Below are positions 1 to 11,734 of a stretch of DNA of 64,000 nucleotides, in pieces. This DNA is from Botryosphaeria dothidea (taxonomy: Eukaryota; Ascomycota; Dothideomycetes; Botryosphaeriales; Botryosphaeriaceae), in NCBI GenBank assembly GCA_011503125.2, contig WWBZ02000022.1, forward strand, positions 1,674,001 to 1,738,000, read 5' to 3'. A program made the translations under genes and the position numbers. A model generated the notes under the pieces. The model worked only from the letters and a program-made list of their open reading frames with translations, was not told the DNA's origin and did not search any database. Numbering within the stretch: the first letter of the stretch is position 1; the number at the start of each line of letters is the position of its first letter.

Positions 1-36
1 ATCCTCCCGACTCACCACCCACACAAGCACGACACC

Positions 37-939
37 ATGGGCCACCCACCACCACCACAACCATGTCCCAGCGACACTGCAAACGCATTCCCATCTGCCC
101 CACCACCGCCCTACACGCCATCACCCGCCTACCAGCAGTCCGCCTATCAACAACCCGCCTACAACCAGCCCTTCAACCAAGCACCTGCCCAACAACCATA
201 CGCGCCCGCCATCCCCGGCCCCGCATCCTCCTCCAGCTCCGCGCCGCCCTTCCAACCGCACCCGACCAAGCTGCCCCCGACGCTCAACGCCTACTACCAG
301 TGGAAGTTCACGCGCACCTTCCACCTCGGCCCCTCGGCCGACCAGAAGCTCTACGCCGTCGCCCCGCGCAGCAGCCTCTCCAGCCTCAAGCACGCGCTCC
401 TCCTCCACGACGGCCCGACCACCGATGCGCACCCCGTGCTCGCCCAGATCGAGAGCGAGGGCCTGAGCGGGCGCTCGTACGTCGTCACCATCCACCCGAG
501 CCGCGGCGCCGGCGGCAGCGTGGTCGAGCGCCTGTCGCGCGCGTCCTCGCTGACGCACCGCACCGCATCCTTCAGCATCGGCGTGCGCGGCGGCGAGAAG
601 GGCGCGCGGCGCGAGCGCTTCGAGTGGCGGCCCAGCCGCGGCGCCGAGATCAAGGACCTCGCGGGCAGCCTGTCGCACGGCTGGAAGCTGGTGCGGTGCG
701 ACGCCGAGGAGCGGTGGGACGGGGTCGGGCAGCGCGGGGTCGCGAGCGACGGGAAGGAGGTCGTGGCGGTCATCGCGCACAACGCGTCGTGGAGCATGAC
801 CAAGGGGCTGCGGTTCGCGCTGATGGGGACGGGGTGCGCGGGGGTGCTGGGGGAGGAGTGGGAGGTGATGGCGCTGGTGACGGGGCTGCAGTTGTGGTAT
901 AGGGATGTGCAGGAGTCGAGCGCGGCGGGGGCGTCATGA
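37..939 (+). CDS. Proline-rich N-terminus, tubby C-terminal-like protein (hypothetical)
   Basis: Single-exon, 300-residue protein. The ATG lies in a good fungal context (ACCATGG). Residues 1 to about 80 are low complexity, rich in Pro, Gln, Ala and Tyr with PAYQQ-type repeats, and are probably disordered. From about residue 85 a folded domain begins at a KLPPTLNAYYQWKF segment. Fungal proteins with this architecture are often placed in the tubby C-terminal-like/LURP-one-related fold group; I infer that from the overall pattern, not from a catalytic motif. There is no signal peptide and no clear membrane helix. Long open frames opposite and offset to it are shadows caused by its high GC content. 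Biological role unknown. Confidence 0.7.
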   Translation: MGHPPPPQPCPSDTANAFPSAPPPPYTPSPAYQQSAYQQPAYNQPFNQAPAQQPYAPAIPGPASSSSSAPPFQPHPTKLPPTLNAYYQWKFTRTFHLGPSADQKLYAVAPRSSLSSLKHALLLHDGPTTDAHPVLAQIESEGLSGRSYVVTIHPSRGAGGSVVERLSRASSLTHRTASFSIGVRGGEKGARRERFEWRPSRGAEIKDLAGSLSHGWKLVRCDAEERWDGVGQRGVASDGKEVVAVIAHNASWSMTKGLRFALMGTGCAGVLGEEWEVMALVTGLQLWYRDVQESSAAGAS

Positions 940-1121
940 AGGAAGAAGTTTGTTTGTTAGCGCTGGTCGTCGTGTATGTACAAGATGTTTGATTAATGTA
1001 TGTATGGTATTGTGGTATCTCTGCTTTGCTTTTCGAAAGGAAGTTGTGGCTGGTTGGAAGAGACCCTCATCCATGAACTGGCCGGCAGTTAAGCGGCTGT
1101 TGTTCGCTCCGAGTCTGGTGT

Positions 1122-1592
1122 CTACTCGTTCTTGCACCAGCCCTGGACCTGGGAAGTGTCGGGCTGGTAGCAGGTGCCGGTGCCGCTGGCGCACAGGAAG
1201 CCGGTCTTGCCGATCTCCTGGCAGACGGCCTCCCACTGGTCGCCAGTGAAGAAACCGCTGCCCATGTCGTTGACCTTGCACTGTTTGAAGTCCGTCAGAA
1301 CCGCATCTCCGTGGTATTCTTCCGGGCGCTGATGGGCAACTTACGCGTCCGCTGGCGGTGTCGTAGGTGGCCTCACCACGGCCGGGGTACCACTGGGTGT
1401 GGAGCTCGCAGGCCTTGGAGGTGACGCGCCAGTTGTAGCTGTCACCGTTGTGGCAGGTGCAGGAGTTGTAGCGCTTGGCCGCCGCACTGAGGAAACATTT
1501 ACTTTAGAAGGGTGTACCAAGGTCCGGACGGTGAGTACCTACGTGGCGGACAGAACAGCGAAGATGGCGGCGTAGAAGTGAGTGGCGAGCAT
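1122..1592 (-). CDS. Small secreted cysteine-rich protein (8 Cys), effector-like
   Basis: Three exons: 1543-1592, 1345-1486 and 1122-1280 (introns of 56 and 64 bases, GT-AG, with a CTGAC branch point in the second). The 116-residue product starts with a short hydrophobic signal peptide (MLATHFYAAIFAVLSATA) and is then hydrophilic and rich in Tyr, Trp and Gly. It has eight cysteines (three in exon 2, five in exon 3), enough for four disulfides. The second exon junction falls exactly before a Cys codon. A TATA-like stretch lies at about 1651-1660, some 60 bases upstream. I do not recognise the family. Size, secretion and even Cys count fit an apoplastic effector or a small structural secreted protein; no toxin or enzyme motif is visible. 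Confidence 0.75.
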
Positions 1593-4099
1593 GTTGATGG
1601 ATGAGCGAGTGATGTCCTGGTTCCTACTGATTTTAGTGTCGTGCCTGTTGCTTAAATATCCCTTCGGCTTGCTTATACACCACTTGTGGTATCAAGCTCG
1701 CAAGTCCGCTATCACTTGGCAATACCATAGGGCCTTGAAGTGTTGAATCGTGAGATGGTATGCCAAGTAAGGCTGCGGCTCTCGCCGTCAGTGCGGGTGT
1801 TCATGGTGTGCCTAAACCTCGACGTTTGGTTCTTGGCAGAGAATGTACCATCAAAGCAGACATTCAGAAATCTATAAGTAGTGAACAGGCTGGAGCGCAA
1901 TTGTTATATTCAGATACCAATAACGCCGATATTTGGTTGGGGTCATTGCGGTTGCTCCTGATGGTGTTTGTATATTGTCGGCGAAAACTACGGGTGAAGT
2001 TGTTGTGATACTGACAGGAATCTATTGCGATCACCGCTCAAAACATGTTTAGGTACGTTCCGCCTTATAAGGCCGCCGACCTTATCAGAACCCAATGCCG
2101 ACAGCCGGTCTGTGTCCACAACCGGCACCTAAACTCTTCCTCTTCGGGATCGGCCCGATCTCGAAAGATACGAACGAGATCGCTTGGCACCAATCACGCA
2201 TAGCCTTGCGAACATGCGGCTCATGGGTTGATGGCCTCGTACGTGTCATTGATATTTCATTGCAAGAGTTTGCGCAGTTTACTTCTCCTTTAAGAATTGA
2301 ACTGGCCCTTTTTTCCCAACCCGGGAAAGTCGTCAGCGGATTGCATATTCCGCATTCAAAGACAGATGGAACTTTCAGCCTTCCACAAAAGGATGCAGCT
2401 CACTTCAATTCTTTCCTTAGAGAACCGCCTCTTGAGCACTGTATACTGCTACTCACAAACACACCTCCATTGACTTGAATATCCCATTCGCGGCTCAGGA
2501 AAGTGAGGATAGAGAACATACAGTCCCCGCCCGCCGTCGAATACGCGAGTTTGCGTGGTTTACCTACAGCTGACAGATTTCACAAGTATCCGTCAGCTCA
2601 AATGGTCTTGTGACCAGCTGCCTGAGTCGAACGGGACATGCATCAATCTGCCGCCAATGTCTGTTTGGCAAGACTGCTATTCAATAGGGTATTGATAACA
2701 CTCTATGAACATGAACTGACATGGCGAATCGAAGCAGGGTATGAGAAGCTGAATATTCTCCTACGCTCGTTGATAAAGTCGTCTTGGTCACTTCTCGTCA
2801 TCCCAAGACACGTTCAAGCCCGAGGTTCAGGTCTGACAGTTCATCTCTTTGTCACATTTCTGTGTTCAAGCTCTATCTGGTTTTTGCAACTGAACTGTCA
2901 ATGGCGGTGAGGGCTGCATGATTAGGAAACGTGTGCATCATACTTCGATCAAGATTTCCGGGACCCATGCATCATTCCCAGACATCTGTGTACATGAACG
3001 CGGTTGTATGGATATCTTGGGCTGGTAGACAAGATGACCCGCTGCTATTGCAACTGCCACAGTCAGGAGAAGAGTAGTAACCTGCAGGATCTCGGATTTA
3101 AGATGGAAGTTCGGCATTATTCATGCTCAGGTTCATTACGAGGCCGGGATGTCCGAGCATCTGGCAAATGACACTTCCATGGCTCGAGAGATCTACTGAC
3201 AAAGGTACAAAAGAAAATATCGGTCACTCGGGAAAAGCCGAAATGCTCGGTATGCAGTGGTATGTGCCCCACACGAATAGTATCCATACAGCATCCAGCA
3301 CTCCTGGCCATAGGCAACACTCAGAAAATCATATGGATGATGTGGGCGAAGCTTAGTTAAGTATCTTGTCAACCACATTGGCCCGAAGTCACGTGTTTTC
3401 TTTCCTTTTTTATACACGCGTCCTTTCTTTGCTTTTTCTCGCAACACCAAACACCTATCCCCACACGCCTCATTTGCCCCATTTATGTTTATTTCCGTAA
3501 ATCCGATTACTATACGTATATAGCAGACCTCGATAGCAACAATGAGAAAACCAGCGGCGTCTTACTCTCTCGCACCGTTCGACATATCTTTACCATTATT
3601 ATTTCAGTGGTTACTGCCAAAGCTGACAAAATTTCTGAATCTGACTATTTTTACCTCAATAGTGTGATGGAACAAGTCCTGAGAGGTACAAGAATGCCGG
3701 GCTTGGCACCCTCATATATGGAGATGGATCATTACCAAACCTGATTACACGATCCATAAGCATGGCGTCATCCAACTGGAACAATCTCCATCAACAACAC
3801 AGGTGGAAAGACATCGAGACAATCATGTGAGGGATATTACTGCACATTGTTCTATGTGTCTAAGGAATGGTATCAATGTAACTAAACTCAGGAAAATCAT
3901 CACCACCGCTTGCATTCTAAGAGGATCATCGCACCTCTTCGCGGCTCCACCGCTGCCGCACCCCATGCTCGTCCGGGTATCAACAAGCACTTCCAAACAC
4001 GCAATTCTAAGAAACTCTATCTCTCAGAAAGGCCCAGCGTCCGGCGCAGGAGGAACGCACCGTCCCATGTCAAACAGGACACCGCCGGGGCTCATTTGT
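1593..4099. other. Gene-poor stretch, no supported gene
   Basis: About 2.5 kb. Several short open frames exist (for example 2095-2478 on the plus strand), but none has a recognisable domain, a convincing start or splice continuation. It presumably holds the promoter of the small secreted gene and the 3' end of the sugar transporter gene. Confidence 0.5.
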
Positions 4100-6028
4100 C
4101 TAAGCGATGTGGGTAGCCTCCTTCTCGTCGCTCTGCGAGCCCTTGAGGCCGCCGCTGGCGTCCGAGTCGTTCTCGTTGTCCGACACCATGCCGTACTCGC
4201 GGGCCTTCTGGTCGATCTCGGCCTCGGTGAGGTAGGGCAGCTCCTTGGCGGCGCGGACGTAGCTGATGCCGTCGCAGTAGCCCTTGGCGAAGATGATGTC
4301 GATCTCCTCGAGCGTGCGCTGCTTGGTCTCCGGGTAGAAGAAGTAGATGATGGGGAAGAAGCAGGCGTTGACGGCGGCGAAGAAGAGATACGTGCCCCAG
4401 CCGATGTTCTCGAGCATGATGGGGGTCACCATGACGATTAAGAAGTTGAAGATCCAGTTGGTGAAGGTCGAGATGGCGTTGGCCTTGGCGCGCGTCTTGA
4501 GCGGGTTCAGCTCGGCCGGGTACAGCCACGGCAGCGGCAGCCAGGTCGCGCCGAAGAAGGCGATGTACAGGAAGAGGCCGACGGCGGCGCCCTTGGCGGC
4601 GGAGGCGGTGCCGGGGATGAGGCAGGAGAAAACGAGGACCATGGAGAGACATTGGCCGACGGTGCCGATGAGGAAGAGCTTGCGGCGGCCGGTTCTCTCG
4701 ATGATGAACCAGGAGACGGTGGCGAAGATGGAGTAGATGATCATGTTGACACCGCCGAGGAGGAGAGACATGTGGGGAGTCTCGTGGATAGACTCCTCGA
4801 ACAGGATGGGGAAGTAGTAGATGACGGCATTGCAGCCACCGATCTGCTGGAACAGCTGGGCAGACGCGCCAAGCAAGCAACGGCGAAGGTGCTGGGTCTT
4901 ACCACCGGTCAGGAGGTCACGGTAACGAGTCTCTCCGAGGTGGCCAGATGCGCGGATGGAGTCCATAATAACAGCAACTTCCATGCGGGTCTCCTCCTGG
5001 TCGATGGTGTAGCCACGGAGAGCGGCAATGACCTTGGCAGCTTCGTCATGCCTGTCCTTGGTCAAGAGGAAACGAGGGGACTCAGGCAGTCCAACCATGG
5101 CGATGGCAACAACAAGACCGAACAGGCACTGGAAAGTGATTGGGAAGCGCCAAGACAGGTCCTGGCTACCATACGAGCATCCGTAGTCCGTCCAGTACGC
5201 AATCATGGTGCCAAAGGCAATGACACCACCCTCGATACAGATGAGCAGACCACGGTTGGTGGACTTCGAACATTCGGCTTGGTAAGTCTAGAGAAATCGT
5301 CAATTTCGGCTCAATTGTGCGGCTAAGTTCGAGATGCAAGACGAGGGCCACTGTCATAGGGAAACGAGGTACCAGTGCTGGCTAAAATGGTGTGGAGCCT
5401 TACCGGAATAGTCGAAGTGTTCATACCGTTGCCAACACCGGTGATGGTACGGCCGATGATGAACTGTGCCATGTGATTGTACGGCTTGACAGCCGAAACC
5501 TGGATGACAACGCCGACAATCATGATAATAGCGCCGGCGATGATACCCTTCTTGCGGCCAAGCCTGTCTCCAATGACAAGCATTATGATGGCGCCAAAAA
5601 AGCATCCTGCATTGGCATTCGAGTCAGTATACATTCGCCAAGCGACAGGGTCCGAGAGATCTTCGTCGCTCGCTATGACGTACCGACTTCATAGATGGCA
5701 GTGACGAATCCTTGGTAGGTCTTGTTGTCCTTGGTTTCCTCGAAGTAGTCGTTGAATGGTGCGGCACCAATGATGCCGGACATGACTCCCTGATCGTAAC
5801 CGAAGACTATCGGCAGTGGTCAGCATCGGCAGAAAGGCCGAGAGGGAGAAGGTTTGGGCGCTTACGCAAGAACCCTGTAGTGGCTACTATGGAGACGACG
5901 ATGCTGAGCAGCTTTCCACGCATGCCTAGGAACCTCGGCTCTTTGACATTGATGGCATAGTCGGGCGTCCGTTGCGGCGATGCTATAACGGCGTTTTGCT
6001 GCTGGCTCTCGTTCTTTTGGTCCGCCAT
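4100..6028 (-). CDS. MFS sugar transporter (sugar porter family)
   Basis: Four exons: 5866-6028, 5684-5806, 5404-5606 and 4100-5287, giving 558 residues. Joined, they give a standard 12-helix sugar porter: an LFGYDQGVMSGI motif across the first junction (helix 1), GDRLGRKKG between helices 2 and 3, GRTITGVGNGMNTSTIP in helix 4, a PESPRF motif before the central loop, GGCNAVIYYFP in helix 7, and a PETKQRTLEEID ending typical of the family. The N-terminal 50 residues are cytoplasmic and hydrophilic. The product should sit in the plasma membrane and import hexose or a related sugar or polyol by proton symport; the substrate cannot be read from the sequence. Fungal STL1-like and high-affinity glucose transporters are the closest groups I recognise. 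Confidence 0.92.
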
Positions 6029-7471
6029 TTTGCCGTAAATACACGCCTCGAATCCGAGGACTTAAGAGGGCAAAGGCAGACGGTCAGACAGTTCGGACGG
6101 AGAGGTACCGCGGCGTCTGAGAGTCAAGTGTCTCTGGGGAAAAAAGAAGACAAAAGACTCGTGTGCGAGGAGCAGGAACCCGAGAAGATTGGGCCACGGC
6201 AGATGGCATACTTATAACCTTTGGTCGTCACATGCAGCCCGACAAGGCAAGCAGCTGCAGCGCGAATTTTCTGCAAAGAGATTACTGAATGATGCAACAT
6301 GGGGACTCAGCTGGGTAGATTTGCATGGTGTTTGTGGGGGGTGTGGAGAGGGCCGAGAGCCGGACTGTTGGCCGCAAAGGGACGGACAAGCAACAGCGGA
6401 GGCCGCCTGGAGGCTTCCCTGCGGAGGATGCCCTGGGCGGACTGGGGCGCTGGCTTGGAGTCTGGGCGACCCGGTTAGGGCGCCGTGGGACTGGTGGATT
6501 TGGGGTCGGGCCAAGTGCCCAGGCGGCGGGAGGCGCCCGCCAAGCGCTCCGCCGCGCTCCTCCAAGACCTCCCAAGACGTCTTCTCCGACTCGTCGTCGG
6601 CCAACCTGCCTCCTGGACGCGTGCAGCTTTTTCCTTCAAGCCAGTTTCTGCCCGTCAAACTTTCCCCGATCCCGTCAGCGGCGTGTTTCTTCTGTAGCCG
6701 CATGACGTGGTGTTGCCCTCCATCGGTGTGAGTCCCTTACCGCACAGCATCCCGGCATGCCGCGTCTACCATCTCCCCGTATTCGCCCGGCATATGGGAT
6801 GACCACTCCTGCAGCCTGCGGGCTTTTCCGAAGGTTCGCATTGGATTGGCCTGCCTTTGACTGGGCGAAAGAGGGAACCAGATCCCGTCAACAGGTCCCG
6901 TCAGTTGAACGCCGGAGTGCAAGGGCTGGCCGAAATTTCCCCAGTCAGCGGTTGAGTCGGTCGTTGGGTAGTTTCCATGAGATCACAGCATCGCATCATA
7001 GCGTGTGCCATTCTCTGGGCTTTTACTCTAGCCCCTACCAGCCAAGAGGAGCAAAATTCCCACCGCCACCGGGGCGCTTGCTGGTTATCGTGACGTTGCC
7101 TCGTTGCCTCCCTCCCTGGCGTCTCGTACCAGCTGGGGAACGAACCAAGTTGCAAGCGAGCAGACCCACCCCCGCCTCCTTTCGCCTGGAGTAATTTCTG
7201 GAGTCCCGCGCCCGTGACTGAGGCTCGATTCAACAACCTTGGATTCACCGCCATACCTGCAGCACCCATCACGTCGGATAACCCTCGGCTTTCTGCACAT
7301 CAGCGTTCAATTCTCGGAGCTCCTCAGGCCAGCTGCTTCTGCTTCAAACTTCCGTTTCACTCTGCACTTTAACAACAATCCCTGCCCCTGACGCTCCGGG
7401 AGGCCCAGAAACGTGGAGCCGAAACGGCAGAGGAAACAGCGCAACACCCTAACAATCATTAACGCACCCCT
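6029..7471. other. Long upstream region of the sugar transporter
   Basis: About 1.4 kb between the transporter start and the 3' end of the next gene on the same strand. It is GC-rich at 6300-6700 and carries many overlapping open frames in all phases, none with a recognisable domain. I see no supported gene; it is probably a long promoter and leader region. Confidence 0.5.
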
Positions 7472-8176
7472 CTATTTCAACCCGCTGCACTGCATCACAT
7501 TCCCGCCCCAGAACCAACCCGACCCATCATCCTTCTCCCTGGGCGCCATCTCGCGAATATCCTTGTTCCCCAACCTCGCGCTAATCATGTCGCTCCCATC
7601 GCAGTCCTCGCTCTTGTGCCGCTTCGTAAACACGACCTCGCCGCTCGTCGGCACGCAGTTCTGGTTCTCCACCAGCGCGCCCATGGCCTGCGCGGGGTCC
7701 GCCGTGTCCATGAGCATGCACACGCCCCACCGCACCGTGGCGGTGCGGTCGTCCGACGCCGCGATCCCGCAGTCGCCCATGACGCAGTACGACTTGCCAT
7801 CCGACAAGCTTTCCGTCAGCGCCTCGACCGCGCACTGGTTCGTGAACTCGTTGTAGTTGACGCGCAGCATGTTGGACAGCTTGCGCTCGTCGTAGGGCCG
7901 CCCGCCCAGGTCTTCGTGCAGGCCGAAGTTGGATTCCCAGCTGCGGCGTTGGTGTCAGCTTTTGGTCATAGTGTGTTGCTGCTGGTGAAATGCGGACCGG
8001 CAGTTTTCGTCAGATTGCCCGTCGCCTTGGATGAAGTGCTTGACCAGCGTGAGGAGTGGGTTGCTGCCGAGAGGACAGGTCCCGCATCTCTGCCGCTTTT
8101 CGAGCTCGACGGGTCCACCTAGTACGCCGGTTGCGGAAAGGCAGATGGCGGCCAGATAGAAGAAAGAGCGAGCCAT
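7472..8176 (-). CDS. Secreted cysteine-rich protein (10 Cys) with Kex2-type propeptide
   Basis: Two exons: 7998-8176 and 7472-7940 (58-base intron, donor GTCCGC, CTGAC branch point, CAG acceptor), 215 residues. The chosen ATG gives a clean signal peptide (MARSFFYLAAICLSATGVLG). An in-frame ATG 33 bases upstream would put a charged residue before the hydrophobic core, so I did not use it. A short propeptide ends in LEKR, a Kex2-type dibasic site, just before the first Cys pair (CGTC). The mature part has ten cysteines by my reading and is acidic. A TATA-like TATAAAGG lies near 8299-8308. Family not recognised; a secreted, proprotein-convertase-processed protein of host-interaction or cell-wall type is the reasonable guess. 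Confidence 0.72.
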
Positions 8177-9456
8177 GTCTGAGGCAAGGATGAATTTCAG
8201 AAAAGACACGTAAGTGTTATATGGTAAGGGTGAGACGAGGCAAGCAATTGCACTTGTCGGCGGTTGTGGTTGAGCCGGGCACTTGATGTCCGAGGATCCT
8301 TTATATCGTCCCGCCAGACTGCTATTTTTGTTTATTCACACCTTTCATAGCCTTTCTGCAACTGGAGCTTTGCTTTTCACGTCCATCTTCTTCATGTAAG
8401 GCTCTGGCGCTTGGCAAACGTCGGCGGCCTGAATATGCCAGGCAAACAAGCGGAGCGTACTCAGTATGCCTGAGGATCACGATTCATTCCTCGCAGGGAA
8501 GCTCTGTGATGCGGGCATGTTGTCTTACTTGGCAGCACATCAATGAATTCTCATTGGCTTGCACCGGGTCAAAATCTTCCTGAAGGGGCTCGGCCAAGGC
8601 TGCACGCCAACGCGGCTCGCGGCTCTGCGGATGGGCCGGCTTCGGGAAGGAACTCTAGAATGCCGATGATACCAAAGATAGTATGGCGTGGCAAACCACC
8701 CGTAGTACCCATCGGATTCTCCAAAGCTTATTGTATAGTGGATTGTCTTGGTAATTCCCCCCTTTTCCAAGACCGATTGAAGGTGAGGCTTGAAGAGGTA
8801 CACAAGAAGGACCACTTTCCTGGAGTGGCTTATATACTGATGATGGGGCCACCAGTACCCCCGCCGGCGAACCTTCCATTTCCGAAGATGATAGATGGAA
8901 GATCAACGGGCCGCTCCAGTGTTCTAGCCATCTTCCTCTTCCAGGATATGACATGGGACATCGGTGGCTGCGGCTGCGCCTTGGCGTTCCGATGTAAAAC
9001 CTTGGGCCTTATACTCTTGACTTCGTGGCTAAGTCAGAATCACTGGTTGAGTTCCACATTCATATATCTTTAGGTATAAACTCTCACAAAATTTATGGGC
9101 ACATTTATGCTTACGGGGCGAGTGGAGTATCCCCCTTTTTTCTTTTATTTAGATCTCCTCGTTTTTCGGAAGAGACTTTGGCCTGTAGCACAACAAAAAC
9201 AAGACACGGAGAATGAATTGTGGGAGTAAGAGTGATTCTTTACCGGCACACTTCCTGTGCCATGTCGAGACTATTGATGGCGATGATGCATAGATAAGAA
9301 GGTTGATAAGGGTTGACCGGTTGAACGGGCTGTTGGGGTCTGCGGTCGGTCCGATGATGACTTAAGAGAATTCTTCACTTGTGTGTGCCCCACGCTCCGG
9401 CCTTCGATCTCTTCTTTCCCGACTGCCAGAATCTTAAGACCTCAGTCACATCATCC
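8177..9456. other. Intergenic region, no supported gene
   Basis: About 1.3 kb. It holds the promoter of the 10-Cys secreted protein and the 3' side of the HET gene. The open frames at 8540-9073 (plus) and 8540-8954 (minus) overlap each other and match no family I recognise. Confidence 0.45.
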
Positions 9457-11466
9457 TCATCCGAGTTTGGTCGAGCACCACACCATGTCGAAGTCTTCCA
9501 AGTTGTCTTCCCTCCGACACCGATGGGTCAAATTCTGACCTCTGCCGTCCCCAAGCCCGAAAATTGCGAACCGCTCCGCGATACCACAATTCTCTCTAAC
9601 CAATATCGCGCTCACGTCTCTGCCTCTCCAAGGTCGCGAATTCAAGATGATTCCAGAGAACATCGACCCTTGGAGCTTTGCTCTTTCTTCGGGATCGTCG
9701 GAAGATTTATCGTCCATCCATAATGGAGACAAGAATATGCAACCTTTTCTGTCCTCGTACTCCGCACACAACCTGGATATCCCTGCTTCACCAAGATGCG
9801 AACTCTCGTTCAGCGTGATCTCACGTATAGTCACCTCGATTGCCCATGCCTGTACACGGATTACAGGCGAAAGTGAGTCGATGCTCTCATCTTTTAGGAA
9901 TTCTCTGTTTTCGAACTCGGACCACTTGAGTATCTCACCGGCTTCGGCTTCAACCTGTATCTGAATGGGCTGCATCCATTCACCGAAGACATTGCCGTGT
10001 CGCCGCATGCGGACCGTATTCACGGCTCCTTCCCAGCCGGCCCAGCACCAACTGGGGAAACACGGCCGGCGAGAGCCTGGCTGCCGTAATTGCCAGCTCA
10101 TGCCACGAAGGAACCTCTCTATCGTGAGTTCGGGGCAGGTGACCTGAGGAAGGATCGGTACGCCCCAGAAATGTTGGGCCGGTGGTTGCTTGGCCTGATA
10201 TGCCCTCAGGATTCCGAGAAACCCATTGAGGGCATCAGCAGGGTACGTCAAACTCCGTTTGGTGTATTCTTCGATGTAAAGTTCCAGATCGTGGTCGGCC
10301 CCCGTTCCCATGTAATGCAGTTCAGAACCGATATTTACTGGAGAGTTGAGAGGTTGCGTTTCCAATCCACTGCAGATTTCCATTCCTGGGCAGTAGAAAG
10401 AAGCTCCAAAGTCGGTGAAGATCAAGAACTTCCTTGAGAAAAGGGCCTCTTGTAAGGTCCATGCCCTTGACTTCCATTTCGACTTCGTGACAGACCGAAT
10501 GACATACGCTCCCGGACCGCATGGATGACCCTTGAACAGGATAGTATTGCCAATCCTACAGCTCCTTACTGCACTCTTCCGACGAATGCTTACGCCGGGA
10601 AGCCCGTGACTGGCATCACCTCCAGCGGCAGCCACAATTGTCATGACAGCATTTCGGTAGACCAAGTCCATTTGTTTGATCTGATGGCGTTTTTCTGGGC
10701 TGTCCTGGTCAATGCAGTAACGATCGACCCACAAATACTCCAGACCCATCTCTTTGGCTGCTACCAATGCATCTTCGATTGTGCGTTCCAACGGGCCTAC
10801 CAGCTTCCCCGATTGGATGGAACCAGAAGATGGCGTCGAGCCCCAGACATAACTGAGTGCAGCATACTTTTTTCCGTCTCCTGATTGTTCAATTGTGCGA
10901 GTAGCGCAGTTGATCAAGCTCAGCTCAGTCATGGCACCGCTGCTCCCGTTTATACACTTTCCCCCATGGGACGCAGCGCAGTGTGCCATCTTTTCCCGGA
11001 GATTGACGAAATTAGCAGAGCAGGTCCCTGTCGATGAGAGGGCCTGCTCGGAGATGTCCTGAGAAGCCAGTTTAGGGTCTCTTGTGACACGCATGACAAA
11101 AGAGCCGGCCTTCTCCAACACCTTGATTTGGGTATTCCGTACGAGGATCCGGCCATCTCGTCCAGGGTGCTGCGTGAGATCAACGGAAGAGAAATTTCCA
11201 GGCCACCGATTTTCCAACAAAGGTAGATTATTGCATAATGCGCATTTGGGATCCTTCTTCGACGGAAAACCTTCGGTGCTGAAGCTTTCAAAGTTATCGA
11301 AGCTGAGTAAAAGCTCTCGGAGCCTTTCTTCTGGTATGGTCTGACAGTCTCGACACCAAGTGGTACGGTCTTCCGGTTCTTTCAAGGGTGGCAGGATACA
11401 GTTGATCCAGCTTGGGGTATCGACTTCCACATCGGAATGTGGACCCGGGTGTGCCTGGAGTGCCAT
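9457..11466 (-). CDS. HET-domain (heterokaryon incompatibility) protein
   Basis: Single-exon, 669 residues from the first ATG; the open frame extends 33 codons further upstream without an ATG. The HET domain starts near residue 200 with YAALSYVWG, followed by DALVAAKEMGLEYLWVDRYCIDQ and YRNAVMTIVAAAG, the three classic HET blocks. The domain is known in fungi from proteins that trigger cell death after fusion of genetically unlike hyphae, or in self/non-self responses. N-terminal to it are two CxxC pairs (Cys38/Cys41 and Cys75/Cys78) that could bind a metal. The C-terminal third has WxGW-type segments often seen after HET domains. The frame is intact, unlike the DUF3669 relic transcribed away from it. 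Confidence 0.93.
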   Translation of the reverse strand: MALQAHPGPHSDVEVDTPSWINCILPPLKEPEDRTTWCRDCQTIPEERLRELLLSFDNFESFSTEGFPSKKDPKCALCNNLPLLENRWPGNFSSVDLTQHPGRDGRILVRNTQIKVLEKAGSFVMRVTRDPKLASQDISEQALSSTGTCSANFVNLREKMAHCAASHGGKCINGSSGAMTELSLINCATRTIEQSGDGKKYAALSYVWGSTPSSGSIQSGKLVGPLERTIEDALVAAKEMGLEYLWVDRYCIDQDSPEKRHQIKQMDLVYRNAVMTIVAAAGGDASHGLPGVSIRRKSAVRSCRIGNTILFKGHPCGPGAYVIRSVTKSKWKSRAWTLQEALFSRKFLIFTDFGASFYCPGMEICSGLETQPLNSPVNIGSELHYMGTGADHDLELYIEEYTKRSLTYPADALNGFLGILRAYQAKQPPAQHFWGVPILPQVTCPELTIERFLRGMSWQLRQPGSRRPCFPSWCWAGWEGAVNTVRMRRHGNVFGEWMQPIQIQVEAEAGEILKWSEFENREFLKDESIDSLSPVIRVQAWAIEVTIREITLNESSHLGEAGISRLCAEYEDRKGCIFLSPLWMDDKSSDDPEERAKLQGSMFSGIILNSRPWRGRDVSAILVRENCGIAERFAIFGLGDGRGQNLTHRCRREDNLEDFDMVWCSTKLG

Positions 11467-11734
11467 TTCGACGTCCGGAAGAGCCAGACCTTGACGATAT
11501 TCTGGGAGTTTAACGGTGACGGAACTCGTACTCTTGTGAGGAATGGATTGATTTCTAAAGCGCAAAAATATGCAAGGCAGTGGTGTGATCCAGACTCGTC
11601 AGTGGCGTCAGGCTAAAATTCAGGCAGCAGCCATCTACTGGAATTCGGCAGTCCGTGCGCAGTAGGCAGCAAGCAGTACGGCGTGAGTCAAAGACTCACT
11701 CCGACATGCCTACAACACCATATCCGTACGGAGA

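Noticed and set aside
63..902. Long alternative-frame ORFs over the first gene, both strands
   Set aside because: GC-rich shadow frames, Arg/Ala-rich and without domains; the 37-939 frame has a proper start and a normal composition.
2095..2478. 127-codon ORF
   Set aside because: No recognisable motif, no splice continuation, and composition like the surrounding intergenic DNA.
6189..6731. Overlapping ORFs in all phases upstream of the sugar transporter
   Set aside because: Mutually overlapping frames of similar length in GC-rich DNA; none has domain content.
8540..9073. 176-codon plus-strand ORF and overlapping minus-strand ORFs
   Set aside because: No domain; the frames contradict each other; probably chance.
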